The notes beneath the pieces were generated by a model, which was not told where the DNA came from, did not search any database, and worked only from the letters and a program-made list of their open reading frames with translations. The position numbers and the translations under genes are program-made. From Leptobrachium leishanense (taxonomy: Eukaryota; Chordata; Amphibia; Anura; Megophryidae): a DNA stretch of 64,000 nucleotides. Of this stretch, positions 43,848-55,552 are shown piece after piece (position 1 is the stretch's first letter; every line of letters begins with the position of its first letter). The stretch covers positions 7,998,001-8,062,000 of the forward strand of contig CM019066.1 in assembly GCA_009667805.1 (NCBI GenBank). Direction: 5' to 3'.

Positions 43848-45493
43848 GGATCCAAAATTCTGAATCAGCTAATCGAAACTCATCCGAAATGAATGTAACC
43901 AAACTGATCTGAATATATTCAGATCAATTTGTTTTCATTCAGATGACTGTAAAAAAGATGGGCTCACTCTGCATTTGAAAATCCCTAACTCTATTGATAG
44001 TCCAAAAACAAGCATCAATAGTAACCCTAACCCTATCCTATAACAACTACAAATAGCAAACGCAGGGCTTTTATTCAGGGGGTACGCACCGGTACTCAGT
44101 GACGACACCTCACCACCAGCCCGACATAACAGGATAGAACATGATGCACCTCCCTCCTCCTGCAGTGGCAGGCAGAGATTCAGAAGCACTCGGCAGCTCA
44201 TATTGCTCCTGAACACTTCCGATTGTCAGGAGTGTATGTAGGGACCAATAACCCCCCTCTTCTCCCAGTAAGTGACAAGGGAGGGCTGGTTAAGTAAAAT
44301 CTCCCTCTGTTTCTTCAGTGCCCCAGCTCTGGCAGATGTGTGTAAAAATGTTGCATCCCCTCTCTCTGCAGCCGCTGAAACTTTGAACAGCATGGGGAGG
44401 GGGGTGCAGCATGTTTGCACACATCTGCCAGAGCTGCGGATTGTCAGGCAAGCGGTGTGATCAGAGGAGCTGGCACTGTAAGGCGGTACAGGTGGCTGCC
44501 TAAGAGCGCAAGACCAGGAGGGGGTGCAAAAAAAATTTGAATCCCTGGTCAATTGCCTTGACACGGATCCAAATTTTTAAACTATCTACCTGGCACTGTG
44601 TCTCTGCTGCTTCTCCTCTAAGATGCAGCCGGTGCTCCGCAAGCTGCATTGTATCTGCCAGGTCAGAGAGCAGACTCCCCCGCGGTGCTGGATACGGAAG
44701 CCTGCGCTCGCTCGCTCTCTCTCTCTCTCCTCCTGGTCCCTTCCTGCTTTCTGGTGCCTGGCCCCCTCTGAGGATGTCAAGAGGAGGGCGTGCCAAAAGA
44801 GTTCTACACTGTCGCCCTACCCCCAGCATCCCCAGAAGTTCCAGACAGGGCGTGGTGCACCCTGGAAGGTGAGAGGGTGGAAATTTAAGTCCTGGCTGCA
44901 TTGCTCTGCAGGGACTCAGTGACAGGCAGGCCTCAGAACAAAGAATAAAACTGCTGCTGCTGCTTCCAAATACAATTCAAAACAGCATTTAAAAATATCA
45001 GCTCTGGCAACACAAGTATGTTCACCTGGCCCTGCTGTTACCACCATGTGGGGGTGTTCTCAAGGTCAAGCACCTTCTAATTCGAGTATCCCAATATTAG
45101 TCAAACAGCACTTGGTGGATAGTGGAGTTTCATTGCTGTGGAGCTCATACACACTGCGCACTACTGTTTCATTGCTGTGGAGCTCATACACACTGCGCAT
45201 TACTGTGAGTTTCATTGCTGTGGAGCTCATACACATTGCACATTACCGTGAGTTTCATTGCTGTGGAGCTCATACATACTCAGCAAAACTGAGTTTTATT
45301 GCAGTGGTACTCATAAATGCTATCCACTCAGTAACAGCGTTGAAAAAAAACCCTGCTAACTGCACTGCAATACAGACTTTTCTTGCAACATAGGCACTTA
45401 GTGGATAATTCCCATAGGGTTACAACAATAGTTTTATTTCATTTAAAGGAACACAGTATTAAAAATTATGGTTCCCTTTTATAATGTCTTCCT
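43848..45493. other. No gene; degenerate repeats
   Basis: 44000-44060 has AACCCTAACCCTATCC-type sequence shared with 16.9 and 46.8 kb. 44470-44540 (GGCTGCCTAAGAGCGCAAG) resembles hAT interior sequence. A CT-rich run lies at 44700-44735. None of the overlapping short frames has protein character. Confidence 0.35.
45110..45340 (+). repeat. Minisatellite, GTTTCATTGCTGTGGAGCTCATACACA units
   Basis: About five units of 45-50 bp (CATTGCTGTGGAGCTCATACACACTGCGCATTACTGTGAGTTT). The same family occurs at 51970-52610 and 53160-53380. Confidence 0.75.
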
Positions 45494-46667
45494 TTAACCA
45501 CTTCGCTGCGGTGGACGCGCTCAGCGCGTCCAACCGCAGCTAGCGTTCCATGCGGTGGACGCGCTGAGCGTGTCCTCTCTTTGGGGCCAGCGTTCGGCCG
45601 GGTTCCGGCCGATCGCTGGCCCCCCCGGTGTGGGCTGACATCCTCGAGCCCAGCCCAGCACCCGGAACCGCCGCCGGAGTAATTAGGTGTCATCGCGGGG
45701 GCGCGATGACACCTAATTCAGGCGCCCCCCCGCATGTGCGGAGGAGGCGCCTGAAAGGGAGGGGGGGAGGTCCTTCAGACCTCTCTCCCTCCCGATCGGC
45801 GGCGTGCAGGGGGTTAACCCAGGCACCGTTTGGAAGGGCACAGCCTGCCCTTCCAAATGGTACCTGGCATTAACCCCATGGGAGCCGGATCACGAATCGG
45901 CGCCGAAAAGCGCCGGTTCGTGATCCTTTCCCGGAGCTGGTCGACATCTTGCATAGCACGATGACGCCAGTCCTGGAGTTAACCCCTAACTGCCACCAAT
46001 GGTGGAGATAGGGGGTTCCAATGAACCCCCTATCTCCCGATCTGTGGCAGTTAGGGGTTAATGTTTGGTATTGTTGGATCGGCCAGAGCATGGCCGTTCC
46101 AACAATACCAAACATGAGTATAAAAAAAGTTTTAAATTTTTTTTAAAAAAAAAATATTTAAAAAGAAAATTATAAAAAAATGTTTTTTTTTCTTTTTTTT
46201 GGTTTGTTAATACAGCAATATTGTTCCCATTTCAATTATAATGTACTAACGATGCTGCACTAACGATTTTTGTATGCGGTGCGTTTGTTAAAAATCATGT
46301 AATTTTCCCCAAAAAAAAAATGTAACGAGACCCCATCTCTAATTTTTTTAACAAGTGCACCCCATACAAAATATAACCGCAATTGCTTGCATGTTAAAAT
46401 GTGAAAAAAAAACACTTTACACGTTGTAAATTATTGAAAAATCATATTTTATTGCATTTTTTGTTATAATATACAGACAGGTCATGACGTATACATATAA
46501 TAATGACATATTATGAATCTGCCGAGTCTGACGGAAAGAACGATATATAATATGTCTGGGTCATATACTAAAATAAGCCTTAAAAACGCATTTAAACATG
46601 ATGAGCAAAATCGGTAAAAATGAGCTCAGCACAGAGGCGGGAAAAGCCTCAGCAGCGAAAGGGTTAT
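45494..46667. mobile_element. TTAA-type non-autonomous element, second copy
   Basis: Left TTAACCACTTCGCTGC, right GCAGCGAAAGGGTTAT. The interior is shared with 16959-17979 (ATGGTGGAGATAGGGGG, GTTAATGTTTGGTAT, CATGACGTATACATATAATAATGA, GAGCTCAGCACAGAGG). GC-rich left third contains palindromes such as GGACGCGCTCAGCGCGTCC. Confidence 0.65.
45681..45718. repeat. Perfect 17-bp hairpin, 4-nt loop
   Basis: AATTAGGTGTCATCGCG (45681-45697) pairs exactly with 45702-45718. Lies inside the TTAA element; could form a cruciform. Confidence 0.7.
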
Positions 46668-49600
46668 GTGAGCTACAATTATTGTTTATTAGGGCATGAA
46701 AATAGTCATAATAATCAGTTTACCCCACCTATTTTCCAGAAAAAGATAATACTAACTCTAACCCAAGAAGTAACCTTAATCCTAATCCAAAAACAAGAGC
46801 AAATTGTAAACATAATACTAACTATAACCCTAAAGTAAACCCTAACCTCAGTCCTAAAACAAGCAGAAATAGTAACCCTGATACTAAATCCAACCCTAAT
46901 CCTTAAACAAGTACAAATAACAAATCTAACCCTAGCAGTACTTTTTTTCCAACTTTACTGATATCAATAAAATAAAGCTAGTAAATAATGTGCTCATCCG
47001 AAGTCACAATATCTCAGCTGATTTTTGGTTTGGCTGAGAGGGTAATTCCGAAATGTTTCTGACTCTGAAATATCGGAATTGCAGATATTTTCCAGAACTA
47101 AATTAATCGCATTTTTCAGCCATGCGCATGTCTAGAAGCCATACACTCATGTCTGCTTTGAAAACATTATTAGTATGCTTAATAAATAGAAAGTTTATTT
47201 TGCTTGATATCCTTCCAAGGTTGCTATTCATGCCATCATTATTGCTTCCTTTACTGTAAAATTGTTTACATACTGCATAAATGTACCACGTCAACCTGTG
47301 TGATTGCAGCATTCTCCAGCTTGGAAGCACTCATGTGTGACTGCAGGCTTGTATTGGTTATATTTTAACTTGTTAAACCCTGTACATGATGCTCAAACTC
47401 TTGAAACCACATACATTCTGGTAGGATAAAAAAAATCATGAACATGTTCCACAATTCCACTTATTTTCACAATGCCATGAGCAGCCCTTATTCGGAGTTT
47501 GGGACTCTGAGCTTTCCAGATCTTTTTGAAATTCAGAATCTGGGAGAATCCGAGGTTTTGGAGAAAAGAGATTGAGGTCTGAGAGCCACAATCTCCATCC
47601 TGCTGCAGCCACCAGTGTGTACACTCTGCGGGTGCTGTGTGTTGTTACTCCGTTGACACAATGCTCAGTCAGTGTGACGCCATGCAGCATGTCACAAGAT
47701 GGGTCTGCCAAGAGACTCCTAGTGAGTGCCAAGGTCTGCTGTATCGCTCGGTGCCCTGAGTGGCAGCGACTGTCCGCAATGCCCATTATCGAGTATACCG
47801 CTAGATTTTGGTGACAAAAATTGACCTTAAAATTGGAGGGGTTGCGTTATATTCAAGAGATCTGCATTGCATGTAAAAAGAAAAAAGAAAAAAACTTGAC
47901 TTGCTCAGTTATCCCAAGTCTCCCGGAAGTTCTGGTAGTCTCCCTGAAGTGAATGTAGGCTCCCTGATGCCCGCAAACACTTCAGGAACTCACAGATTTG
48001 GGAGGTGGGATCCATCACGGCCAGAGGGCACCCTTGGATTACGCCAATCATTCAAGATTGAGTTAAAACAGAGCATGCACCCTCGCTCTTCGCAGCATGC
48101 CGGGAGGTGTCATTTTCTAACTTCCGGCTCCAGCAGGCAGGCTCATCCACTGCGGTCATTCACCAATAGCCATCCCCACACCATTTGTTGCCATGTCCTG
48201 ATGTCACTGCAGACACGCTGCTCAATTCTCCTCACATTCTGAATAGCCTGTGTTAAGAGAACCTCAAAGGATTTTCATTGCTTATCTGTACAGTATACTT
48301 TTATAATTTTGCTCTTCGCGTTATATTCGAGTCATAAATATCCTCTCATTTCTATAATAAATCTCTATCCATTGCGTTATATTCGGGTCGTGCTATACTC
48401 GAGTATCTACGGTACTAAAACCCGGAAGGATCCAAAAAGGCCAGTTTTCGAAGCCTTCCAGATTTTAGAATTCCAGATTAGGGGTGCTCAACCTATATAC
48501 AGATTTTTAGATTATATTATTTTGCATTGCATTATCATTTTTATATCTTTTTAAATTCGGTTTGATTTCTGTACATGCTGCTATTTCAAGGCTACAAATG
48601 ACCTCGCAAATGTGAAATATTGCCAAACATCCTTGATTCCTTTTGTCTAATAACTATGTATCCTTTTATTTGATTACTCTCATCTGCATTCACAAACCTC
48701 AACTTCTTCTCCAGGTGCAACAAATATACTTGACTCAATTATATAATGCTTCGATCCTCAAAGAAACTTCAATTTCATCCAGACATTCTACAATTCTTAA
48801 TCCAAAAAAGGCTAACCAGGACCCCACACAATTCCGAGAATCAAGGGACTCGAGGTTCAATAAACATTCCAAAGAAATACTATATGCACCCGGAGAGGCC
48901 AGTACCTTCGCTGTAAGACCGAAACAATGGATCATTGTTGTGATTTTGGCAATGTACGCCAAACCCTTAGCCTTTGAGTATAATATGGCAGATGTAAAGG
49001 AATCTGAAAAGATAATTATTTCGTTTATGAAAAGCAGATCCTAATAGTTCAGATTTCCAAAATGTTCTTGGAAAGTTATACGTAAAAAAGTATTTCGTTT
49101 TTGTCTTAGAAGTTCTTATTTGCTTTAGGAAAATCGCGCTTTTGTCCAAAAGAAATATAAAAGTCTGCTGATGCATGGAAATTTAAAACATTATTTATCC
49201 AGTTATAGAGTTTCATAAGCGTTAAAACCGCCGTCAATCCCTGCCAGCAGACAATTCGCAGGAAGCAGCTGAAAAATTGGCACGGACAATAAAAGTCTAC
49301 AAAACTTTAAAGACTTCGAAATGGGTGTTAACAATAATACAATAGCACATAACTGGAAGTTTAAACGTCTTCTTACATAAGACACGTTCCAGAATTTCCT
49401 TTTCCATACCACAAAGGTCAACTGCATTTTCAATAGCTGAATAAGACATTTTTTATTGAACTTTGTAATCCAAGCTAGTTTAATGGATTTAGCTTATTAA
49501 GTGTACACATTTTCTGACAGGGCATCCTTGATAAATAGATATATCCATGGTTGAGTGCCGTGCCATAGTGATAGAATGTTCCTGTTTTATTACTGGAAAT

Positions 49601-49739
49601 ACCTTCTAAATGGTCAAATTAAAGGTCAAACATGGGTCAACTCAGCCTATGATTGCTGTCAAACTACAACATTTTAAATACAAAATTGCCATTTAATACT
49701 TTTAGACCTTTTGCAGAGACTGAGGGCTCTATTCCATAG
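46668..49739. other. No gene in ~3 kb; old repeats only
   Basis: 46740-46950 is a loose array of AACCCTAA/ACTCTAACCC-like motifs between AAACAAG spacers. 47786-47830 and 48360-48415 carry TATTCGAGT/CGAGTATnnACGGTA motifs that look like ends of one decayed MITE. 48700-49020 has an open frame without protein-like character. Nothing else is assignable. Confidence 0.4.
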
Positions 49740-49837
49740 TTGGTGCTTACTTATCCAGAGCTGTTGTAAACTTTCCAGAGACATTATACTCTATGGAGTT
49801 GTTAAGTTTACAACAGTTCTGGTTAAGTGAGCACCAA
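49740..49837. repeat. 34-nt-arm hairpin (pre-miRNA-like or short foldback)
   Basis: Left arm 49740-49773 (TTGGTGCTTACTTATCC...) and right arm 49804-49837 pair with three mismatches around a 30-nt loop. Total 98 nt. Shape fits a pre-miRNA or a very short foldback MITE; sequence alone does not decide. Confidence 0.55.
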
Positions 49838-49873
49838 TTTAGGACTATTGCCCTGAATATATTAAAATCTTAG

Positions 49874-50425
49874 TGTCACAGACCCCCCGTGGTCTAAGAT
49901 ACTGGTCCCTATACACAGTATACTATCTACCCCTCCGATCCTTGGATGGTCGGTAACGCTATCTTCAGGGAAGAGATTGTGAGGCACCCAGCAAGGGTTA
50001 ACAGACACCAGAATAGAAGGACACGTTTACTTAAGGCAGCTGAGATCTTATCACCTGGCGAGATGGTCAGTCTTATACCAAGAGTGACACTCAGAGCAGG
50101 GTTGTCAGGAATAGCCGGGTCATACACAGCGTGGGTTAGTAATCAATAGCCGAGGTTATACACAGGGTTCTTTAACGTTAGCCAGAGTCATGCACGTGAA
50201 TAGAAATAGCAGAAAACACTGGGGGAATCTAAACCACGTCAGGGCAATGAGTCTGCCTGAGCAGACTGACTTTAAACCTGGTGGTGCCGCGTCATCATGC
50301 CGTGCCCCGCCCTCTGGCAACCAACGTGACCACTGCGAGCATGTACATCACTTGGCGCCCGGCCAGTGAGCAGCAAGGACGGTGCTGCTCGTCGCCGGGT
50401 CAAATCCTGGGCACTGGACGTTACA
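49874..50425. mobile_element. Solo LTR (552 bp)
   Basis: Begins TGTCACAGACCCCCCGTGG and ends CTGGACGTTACA. Flanks CTTAG and CTTTG (4 of 5). The GCCGGGTCATACACA-type interior resembles the other LTRs here in style, not in detailed sequence. No internal region. Confidence 0.6.
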
Positions 50426-51080
50426 CTTTGCACATTAAAGGGGCAATCCAAGTGAGATCCATGTAAAGGTTTTAGTGTAAAGAGCTTAGTTTAGCTATTT
50501 AAATTCATATAAAGGAATTTCAAAGAAAATATAATTAAGTCAACCCTTGGCTTCTTTCCAGTGTGAGTTCACTTGAGCTGCATCGTGCAGGATCCGTGGA
50601 AGGACACTGCTAACTTTTTGTTCCTAGTTTTCCACTGCTTGCGGCAAGAGGATGAGGCAGATTCCACCGCCATCTGCACCGCAGGACCTACGATGTCTTT
50701 GTTTTATTTTTTGGTGGGATTGAGATTCAGTGTAACTGATTTTGCATAAACTAAATCAATCTTAAAGCCGGTATTCATTTCTGAATACCGGCTTATTTTG
50801 AGAAGAAAGAACTACTGTGGAATAGTGCATTTTTCTCTAGGTAGGTTCTTATTATTGGCTCCTATATAAAGTAAATGAGACGTTAATTTACAGTAAGAAG
50901 CCGCAATGTCCAACTTGCAGCTTGGTTGTGGAAGCTGCTGGTACACTTAATCAAACAGACGGAACAGTTATGTCTAATGGCTTAAGCCATTGTCTTAAAC
51001 TTACTCTTTCTGACCACTTTTTAGTCTTAAAGTGGTCTGCAAGTGAGGAATGCCGCCTCTTCTTTCCACTCCCCCATCTG
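50426..51080. other. No gene; one short hairpin
   Basis: Perfect 13-bp hairpin AAGCCGGTATTCA-TTTC-TGAATACCGGCTT at 50765-50794, not followed by a U-tract. No other feature supported. Confidence 0.4.
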
Positions 51081-52909
51081 CACTGGTGTATTTTGGCCTA
51101 GGCCGACTAGGCCCAGGCCTAGGGCGGCACTTTCCAGGGGGAGGCGGCCCGCACTGGGTGGCCCCACCCCTAAAAAAAAATTTTTTTTTTTTTTTTTTAA
51201 CTTTTGCAAAGTATTTTACCAGGGAGGATACATTGAGATTTCACTAATTTACACTTTCAATTGCACTTTCCAGGGGGCAGCAAAAAACCTCACCACTAAA
51301 TGGGTTACTCACAGAGCACCGAAATGACGCCAACGTTTTGGTGTTCTGTAGTTCCCTGCACTTAGGAGAATAAAATTTCCCCACCCTGCAGTGAATTCAC
51401 CATTCACCGCAGGGTCCCCAAAGTGCATGGAGTCGGCCGCTGAATGCTGCCACCGCAAACCCGTGGCCTGCATTTTTCAAAAGAACTACTGAACGAAAAT
51501 GTCTGGAATTTACATATAACATCCTATGATTGATAATAAAAAGTTCTGTTACAGGAAAAAGAAAAACTGCTATTAAAAAAAGGGGGGGGGGAATTTTGCC
51601 AAAAAAATCTGAAAAATTACTAAAAGGTACTAAAAAAAATCAATAAGTAAAGACTTTTTACTGCAGATTAAAATAATAAATGATTTATTAGATATTGCAT
51701 AAAAACGGGAATATTTTTAACATTGAAACCTATGGGGTTCGCCTGAATAAACCTGCTGATTGAAACCACCTAACATCAGGGCATTTCACTGCCATTTCTC
51801 TGAGTCTCAGTACCACATGACTGGCTGAACCATGTGAAACGCACGCACGCAGCTGCCCGCCCTTTCGTTAACACAGACTCTATTCTGGACTGAACACCCA
51901 CCGGGAAGGGAATCAAGGCTACAGTGCACCCTCTGACAATGGCACCCCACTGCTGACAAGATGGCTCCACAGCATAATTGCTGTGTGCTCATATACACTC
52001 GGTTTGCTGGGAGTTTTACTGCAGTGGATTCTGATGCACTCATACGCACCGCACATTGCATTGCTGGGAGTTTTATTGCTGTGGATTCTGATACGCTGAC
52101 ACACACCACACATTGCATTGCTGTGAGTTTTATTGCTGTGAATTCTGATGCACTCATACACACCGCACATTGCATTGCTGGGAGTTTTATTGCTGTGGAT
52201 TCTGATACGCTGACACACACCACACATTGCATTGCTGTGAGTTTTATTGCTGTGGATTCTGATACGCTGACACACACCAAACATTGCATTGCTGGGAGTT
52301 TTATTGCTGTGGATTCTGTGATACACACTGCATATTACTGTGAGTTTTATTGCCCTGGAGCTCTGGGATATGCTCATACACACTGCACATTACTGAGTTT
52401 TATTGCTGTGCAGTTCTGTGATATGCTCATACACACTGCACATTTCTGTGGGTTTTATTGCTGTGCAGCTCTGATATGCTCATACACAGTGCCCATTTCT
52501 GTGGGTTTTATTGCTGTGCAGCTCTGTGATATGCTCATACTGTATGCAGTGCACGTTTCTGTGGATTTTATTGTTCAACCAATTAGAGCGGCTGTGATCC
52601 CGTTTTCTTGACATGCGTGGCTGTTCTTTGTAAAAATGCTTGAATTTAAACATTTCATAATTTTCTTTATCTCAATAGATACATTTGAAATGGTATACAA
52701 AATATACAAGTAGGCACTTGGTATCCACTTTTAATATAAAGAGAGAAAAAGGCGGAGCTCTAAGAGGAAAAGGTGGAGCTTAAAGAGGATGGGTGGGGAT
52801 TAACCAGGAAGAGGTGTGCCCTTGACAGGAAGGGGTGTGTCAAATTTAAATTAGGGGGTGCACGAGTTTAGTCAGGCCTAGGGCAGCACAAAACATAAAT
52901 ACACTACTG
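51081..52909. mobile_element. hAT-type element carrying a minisatellite (1.83 kb)
   Basis: Left end CACTGGTGTATTTTGGCCTAG and right end inverse CAGTAGTGTATTTATG; both have an inner CCTAGGGC(G/A)GCAC block. Flanking octamers CCCATCTG and CCTATCTG match at 7 of 8. The interior has GGGTTATTCA-family sequence (51300-51780) and the CATTGCTG minisatellite. No transposase frame. Confidence 0.7.
51970..52610 (+). repeat. Minisatellite, GTTTTATTGCTGTGGATTCTG units
   Basis: About eleven units of 50-60 bp (GAGTTTTATTGCTGTGGATTCTGATACGCTGACACACACCACACATTGCATTGCTG). Units alternate between two subtypes (GATACGCTGACAC and GATGCACTCATAC), i.e. a dimeric higher-order pattern at 52020-52290. Confidence 0.85.
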
Positions 52910-53159
52910 CCTATCTGCCCATATCTGGCAGAAGAAGCTGGTTGAAGTGGAATAGTTTCCTCCACCTCACTCAGCATCCAGCCAGTATTTTTTAATTTCC
53001 GGGCTGCCGGGTCACCAGATTGGGCAGCACACAGAGGGCATGCCACCGTCACCCTTTCTGAGAGCAATCACTGTAGAGCAGGGGCTGACTGGCAGCTTTT
53101 GGCCCAGGTTGCAAGTATGACCGAGAGGCCCATAGTGCAGAAACTCAGGCCCTTTGTTT

Positions 53160-53380
53160 ATGAGCGTTAACAGAGCTCAACAGCAATATACCTTACTCTC
53201 ATACACAGCGCACATTACAGTGAGTTGTATTACTGTAGAGCTCGGTGATTCGCTCATACATAATGCACATTACTGTATCAGAGCTCCACAGCAATAAAAC
53301 TCGCAGTAATGTGCCATGTGTATGAGTGTATCACAGAGCTCCACAGCAATAAAACTCACTCATACACACCGCACATGGAT
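53160..53380 (-). repeat. Minisatellite, same family as 51970-52610
   Basis: About four units, including CAGAGCTCCACAGCAATAAAACTC in inverse orientation. It merges directly into the next array through ACACACCGCACATGGATATA. Confidence 0.7.
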
Positions 53381-53635
53381 ATATTGCCCCCACCTCACAC
53401 ATGGATATAGTGGCCCCCACCTCACACATGGATATAGTGGCCCCCACCTCACACATGGATATAGTGGCCCCCACCTCACACATGGATATAGTGGCCCCCA
53501 CCTCACACATGGATATATATTGCCCCAGCAGCTCAAACATTGATATATATTGCCCCCAGCAGCTCACACATAGACATCTATTGCCCCCAGCAGCTCACAC
53601 ATAGACATCTATTGCCCCCAGCAGCTCACACATGG
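53381..53635 (+). repeat. ATGGATATAnTGCCCCC array, block 1
   Basis: 27-30 bp units GGATATAGTGGCCCCCACCTCACACAT, at least six near-identical in a row and then CAGCAGCTCACACATAG variants. Cut at 53640 by a solo LTR. Confidence 0.9.
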
Positions 53636-53639
53636 AAAG

Positions 53640-54526
53640 TGTCAGGATCGGGTAACCCCGCTTGCAGACTGTAAGCCAACAGACCCTGACCAACCGGTCC
53701 TTAGAAATGGCCGGGTTATGGTCAGTAATAGTGAGAATGATGAACACAAATAATGTGGTGGAGTGCAAAGAAAAACAACCTGCGGAATAAAGTAACCCAC
53801 AATGCTCTAGCTAGCCGGTCCTTAATAATGGCCGGGTTAAGCAGGGCAAACCAACAAAACACACATAGGCAGGGGTTAAGGAAATAGAGGTCCGTTTATA
53901 CTATGCCAGAAATCAGGGCGCCAGAATACAGGGAAGTCGAGACAAGCCGGGATCGTATAAACCAGGAAATCAGTCAGAATAGGAATCAAGAAATAACAAC
54001 AAGGCACTAGGTGTAACAGGAACCACGCTAGGGCAACTTGCTAAGAGAAAGGAAGCCCTTTAAATAGAGCCACAGCACTTCCTATTGGTGCTCAGAGGAG
54101 ACGCCCTGCTCTGCTATAGGATAGCTGGTCATGTGCTGCGATTGGTTGTCCTTCCTGCATGTTGCATCTGATTCGCGGGCAGCACCATTCTCTGTCCTGT
54201 AGTACACAGTACCCTGGAATAAGGCTTTCTGGATATCAGCTGCTGTGACGGCCGCAACATTTCCCCGGACATGGGGCTCAGGTGCAACATTTCCCCAGAC
54301 TTGGGGCTCAGGTGCAACATTTCCCCAGACATGGGGCTCAGGTGCAACATTTCCCCAGACATGGGGCTCAGGTGCAACATTTCCCCAGACATGGGGCTCA
54401 GGTGCAACATTTCCCCAGACATGGGGCTCAGGTGCAACATTTCCCCAGACATGGGGCTCAGGTGCAACATTTCCCCAGACATGGGGCTCAGGTGCAACAT
54501 TTCCCTGGACATGGGCCACCGTGACA
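53640..54526. mobile_element. Solo LTR (887 bp) with its own minisatellite
   Basis: Starts TGTCAGGATCGGG and ends CCACCGTGACA; perfect 5-bp duplication GAAAG (53635-53639, 54527-54531) within the satellite. Contains nine 30-bp tandem units near its end. No internal region, so probably an LTR-LTR recombination product. Confidence 0.82.
54256..54515 (+). repeat. 30-bp minisatellite inside the LTR, nine units
   Basis: Unit AACATTTCCCCAGACATGGG + GCTCAGGTGC, nearly invariant, so very recently homogenised. Open in several frames only because 30 is a multiple of three. Confidence 0.93.
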
Positions 54527-54531
54527 GAAAG

Positions 54532-55269
54532 ATATTGCCCCCAGCCGCTCACATATGGATATATATTGCCCCCAGCAGCTCAAACATGGATATATACATA
54601 TTGCCCCCAGCAGCTCACATGTGGAAATATTGCCCCCACCTCACATGGATGTATTGCTTCAGCTCACATGGAAATATTGCCCCCACCTCACACATGATAT
54701 ATTGGCCCCAGCTCACATGGATATAGTGCCCCAGCTCACATGGATATATATTGCCACAGCAGCTCAAACATGGATATATATATATATATTGCCCCAGCAG
54801 CTCAAACATGGATATATATATATATTGCCCCCAGCAGCACAAACATGGATATATATATTGCCCCCACCAGCTCACACATGGAAATATATTGCCCCAGCAG
54901 TTCACACATGGAAATATATTGCTTCCAGCAGCTCACACAAGGAGATGTATTGCCCCAGCAGCTCAAACATGGATATATAAATATATTGCCGCAGCTCAAA
55001 CATGGATATATATATATTGCCCCCAGCAGCTCAAACATGGGGATATATATTGCCCCAGCTCACATGGATGTATTGCCCCAGCTCACATCGAATTATTGCC
55101 CCCAGCTCACATGGAAATATTGCCCCCAGCTCACATGGAAATATTGCCCCCAGCTCACACATGGAAATATATTGCCGCCAGCAGCTCAAACATGGATATA
55201 TAGATTGCCCCCAGCAGCACACACATGGATATATATATTGCCCCCACCAGCTCACAAATGGAAATATAT
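54532..55269 (+). repeat. ATGGATATAnTGCCCCC array, block 2
   Basis: About 25 units of 24-36 bp built on CAGCAGCTCAnACATGGATATATATTGCCCC. Length differences come mostly from (TA)n. Interrupted at 55270 by CR1. Confidence 0.9.
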
Positions 55270-55381
55270 GGTGTTCTTAGGTGATTATATAAAGCTTGTG
55301 GAATATTAGCTTGGTCTAATGGAGCTTGTGAAGCCTTCTAAGTGAAGTCTTCAAAGTGAGCACTTAGAGATCTTCTGGTGA
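55270..55381 (+). promoter_or_regulatory. CR1 5' unit, first copy (putative promoter monomer)
   Basis: 112 bp (GGTGTTCTTAGGTGATTATATAAAGC ... CTTAGAGATCTTCTGG) with TTATATAAAG resembling a TATA box. The unit recurs at 57852-57962. Allowing for the LTR insertion the copies lie about 290 bp apart. Tandem 5' units are known as promoters in some LINE families; promoter function here is inferred. Confidence 0.5.
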
Positions 55382-55552
55382 GTGATTTTGATTTTTGTTT
55401 CAAACAGATCTTTTCTATTCATCTTAAGGTTTTAAGTTAGGTCTGGTGTGTAAATTAGGTTAGGCTGGTGACTCATTCCTCTTACTGATTAGCATACAAT
55501 TGGAATCAATTGCGTGCTATTTGCAAAGGTTGTTAAACTTGTCCACACCTTG

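Noticed and set aside
44020..44035. True interstitial telomere (AACCCTAACCC)
   Set aside because: Only about two adjacent units; belongs to a dispersed AT-rich repeat.
44500..44922. Three overlapping frames of 99-133 aa in GC/CT-rich DNA
   Set aside because: Open on both strands, biased composition, no domain, and flanked by repeat fragments.
48643..49044. 133-aa plus-strand frame
   Set aside because: AT-rich, no protein-like pattern, no splice or promoter context.
50765..50794. Intrinsic transcription terminator
   Set aside because: The hairpin has no adjacent T-run of note and the genome is eukaryotic.
54082..54726. Multiple 127-156-aa repetitive frames on both strands
   Set aside because: Produced by the 30-bp LTR minisatellite and adjacent array; identical repeats open in several phases, no protein signal.
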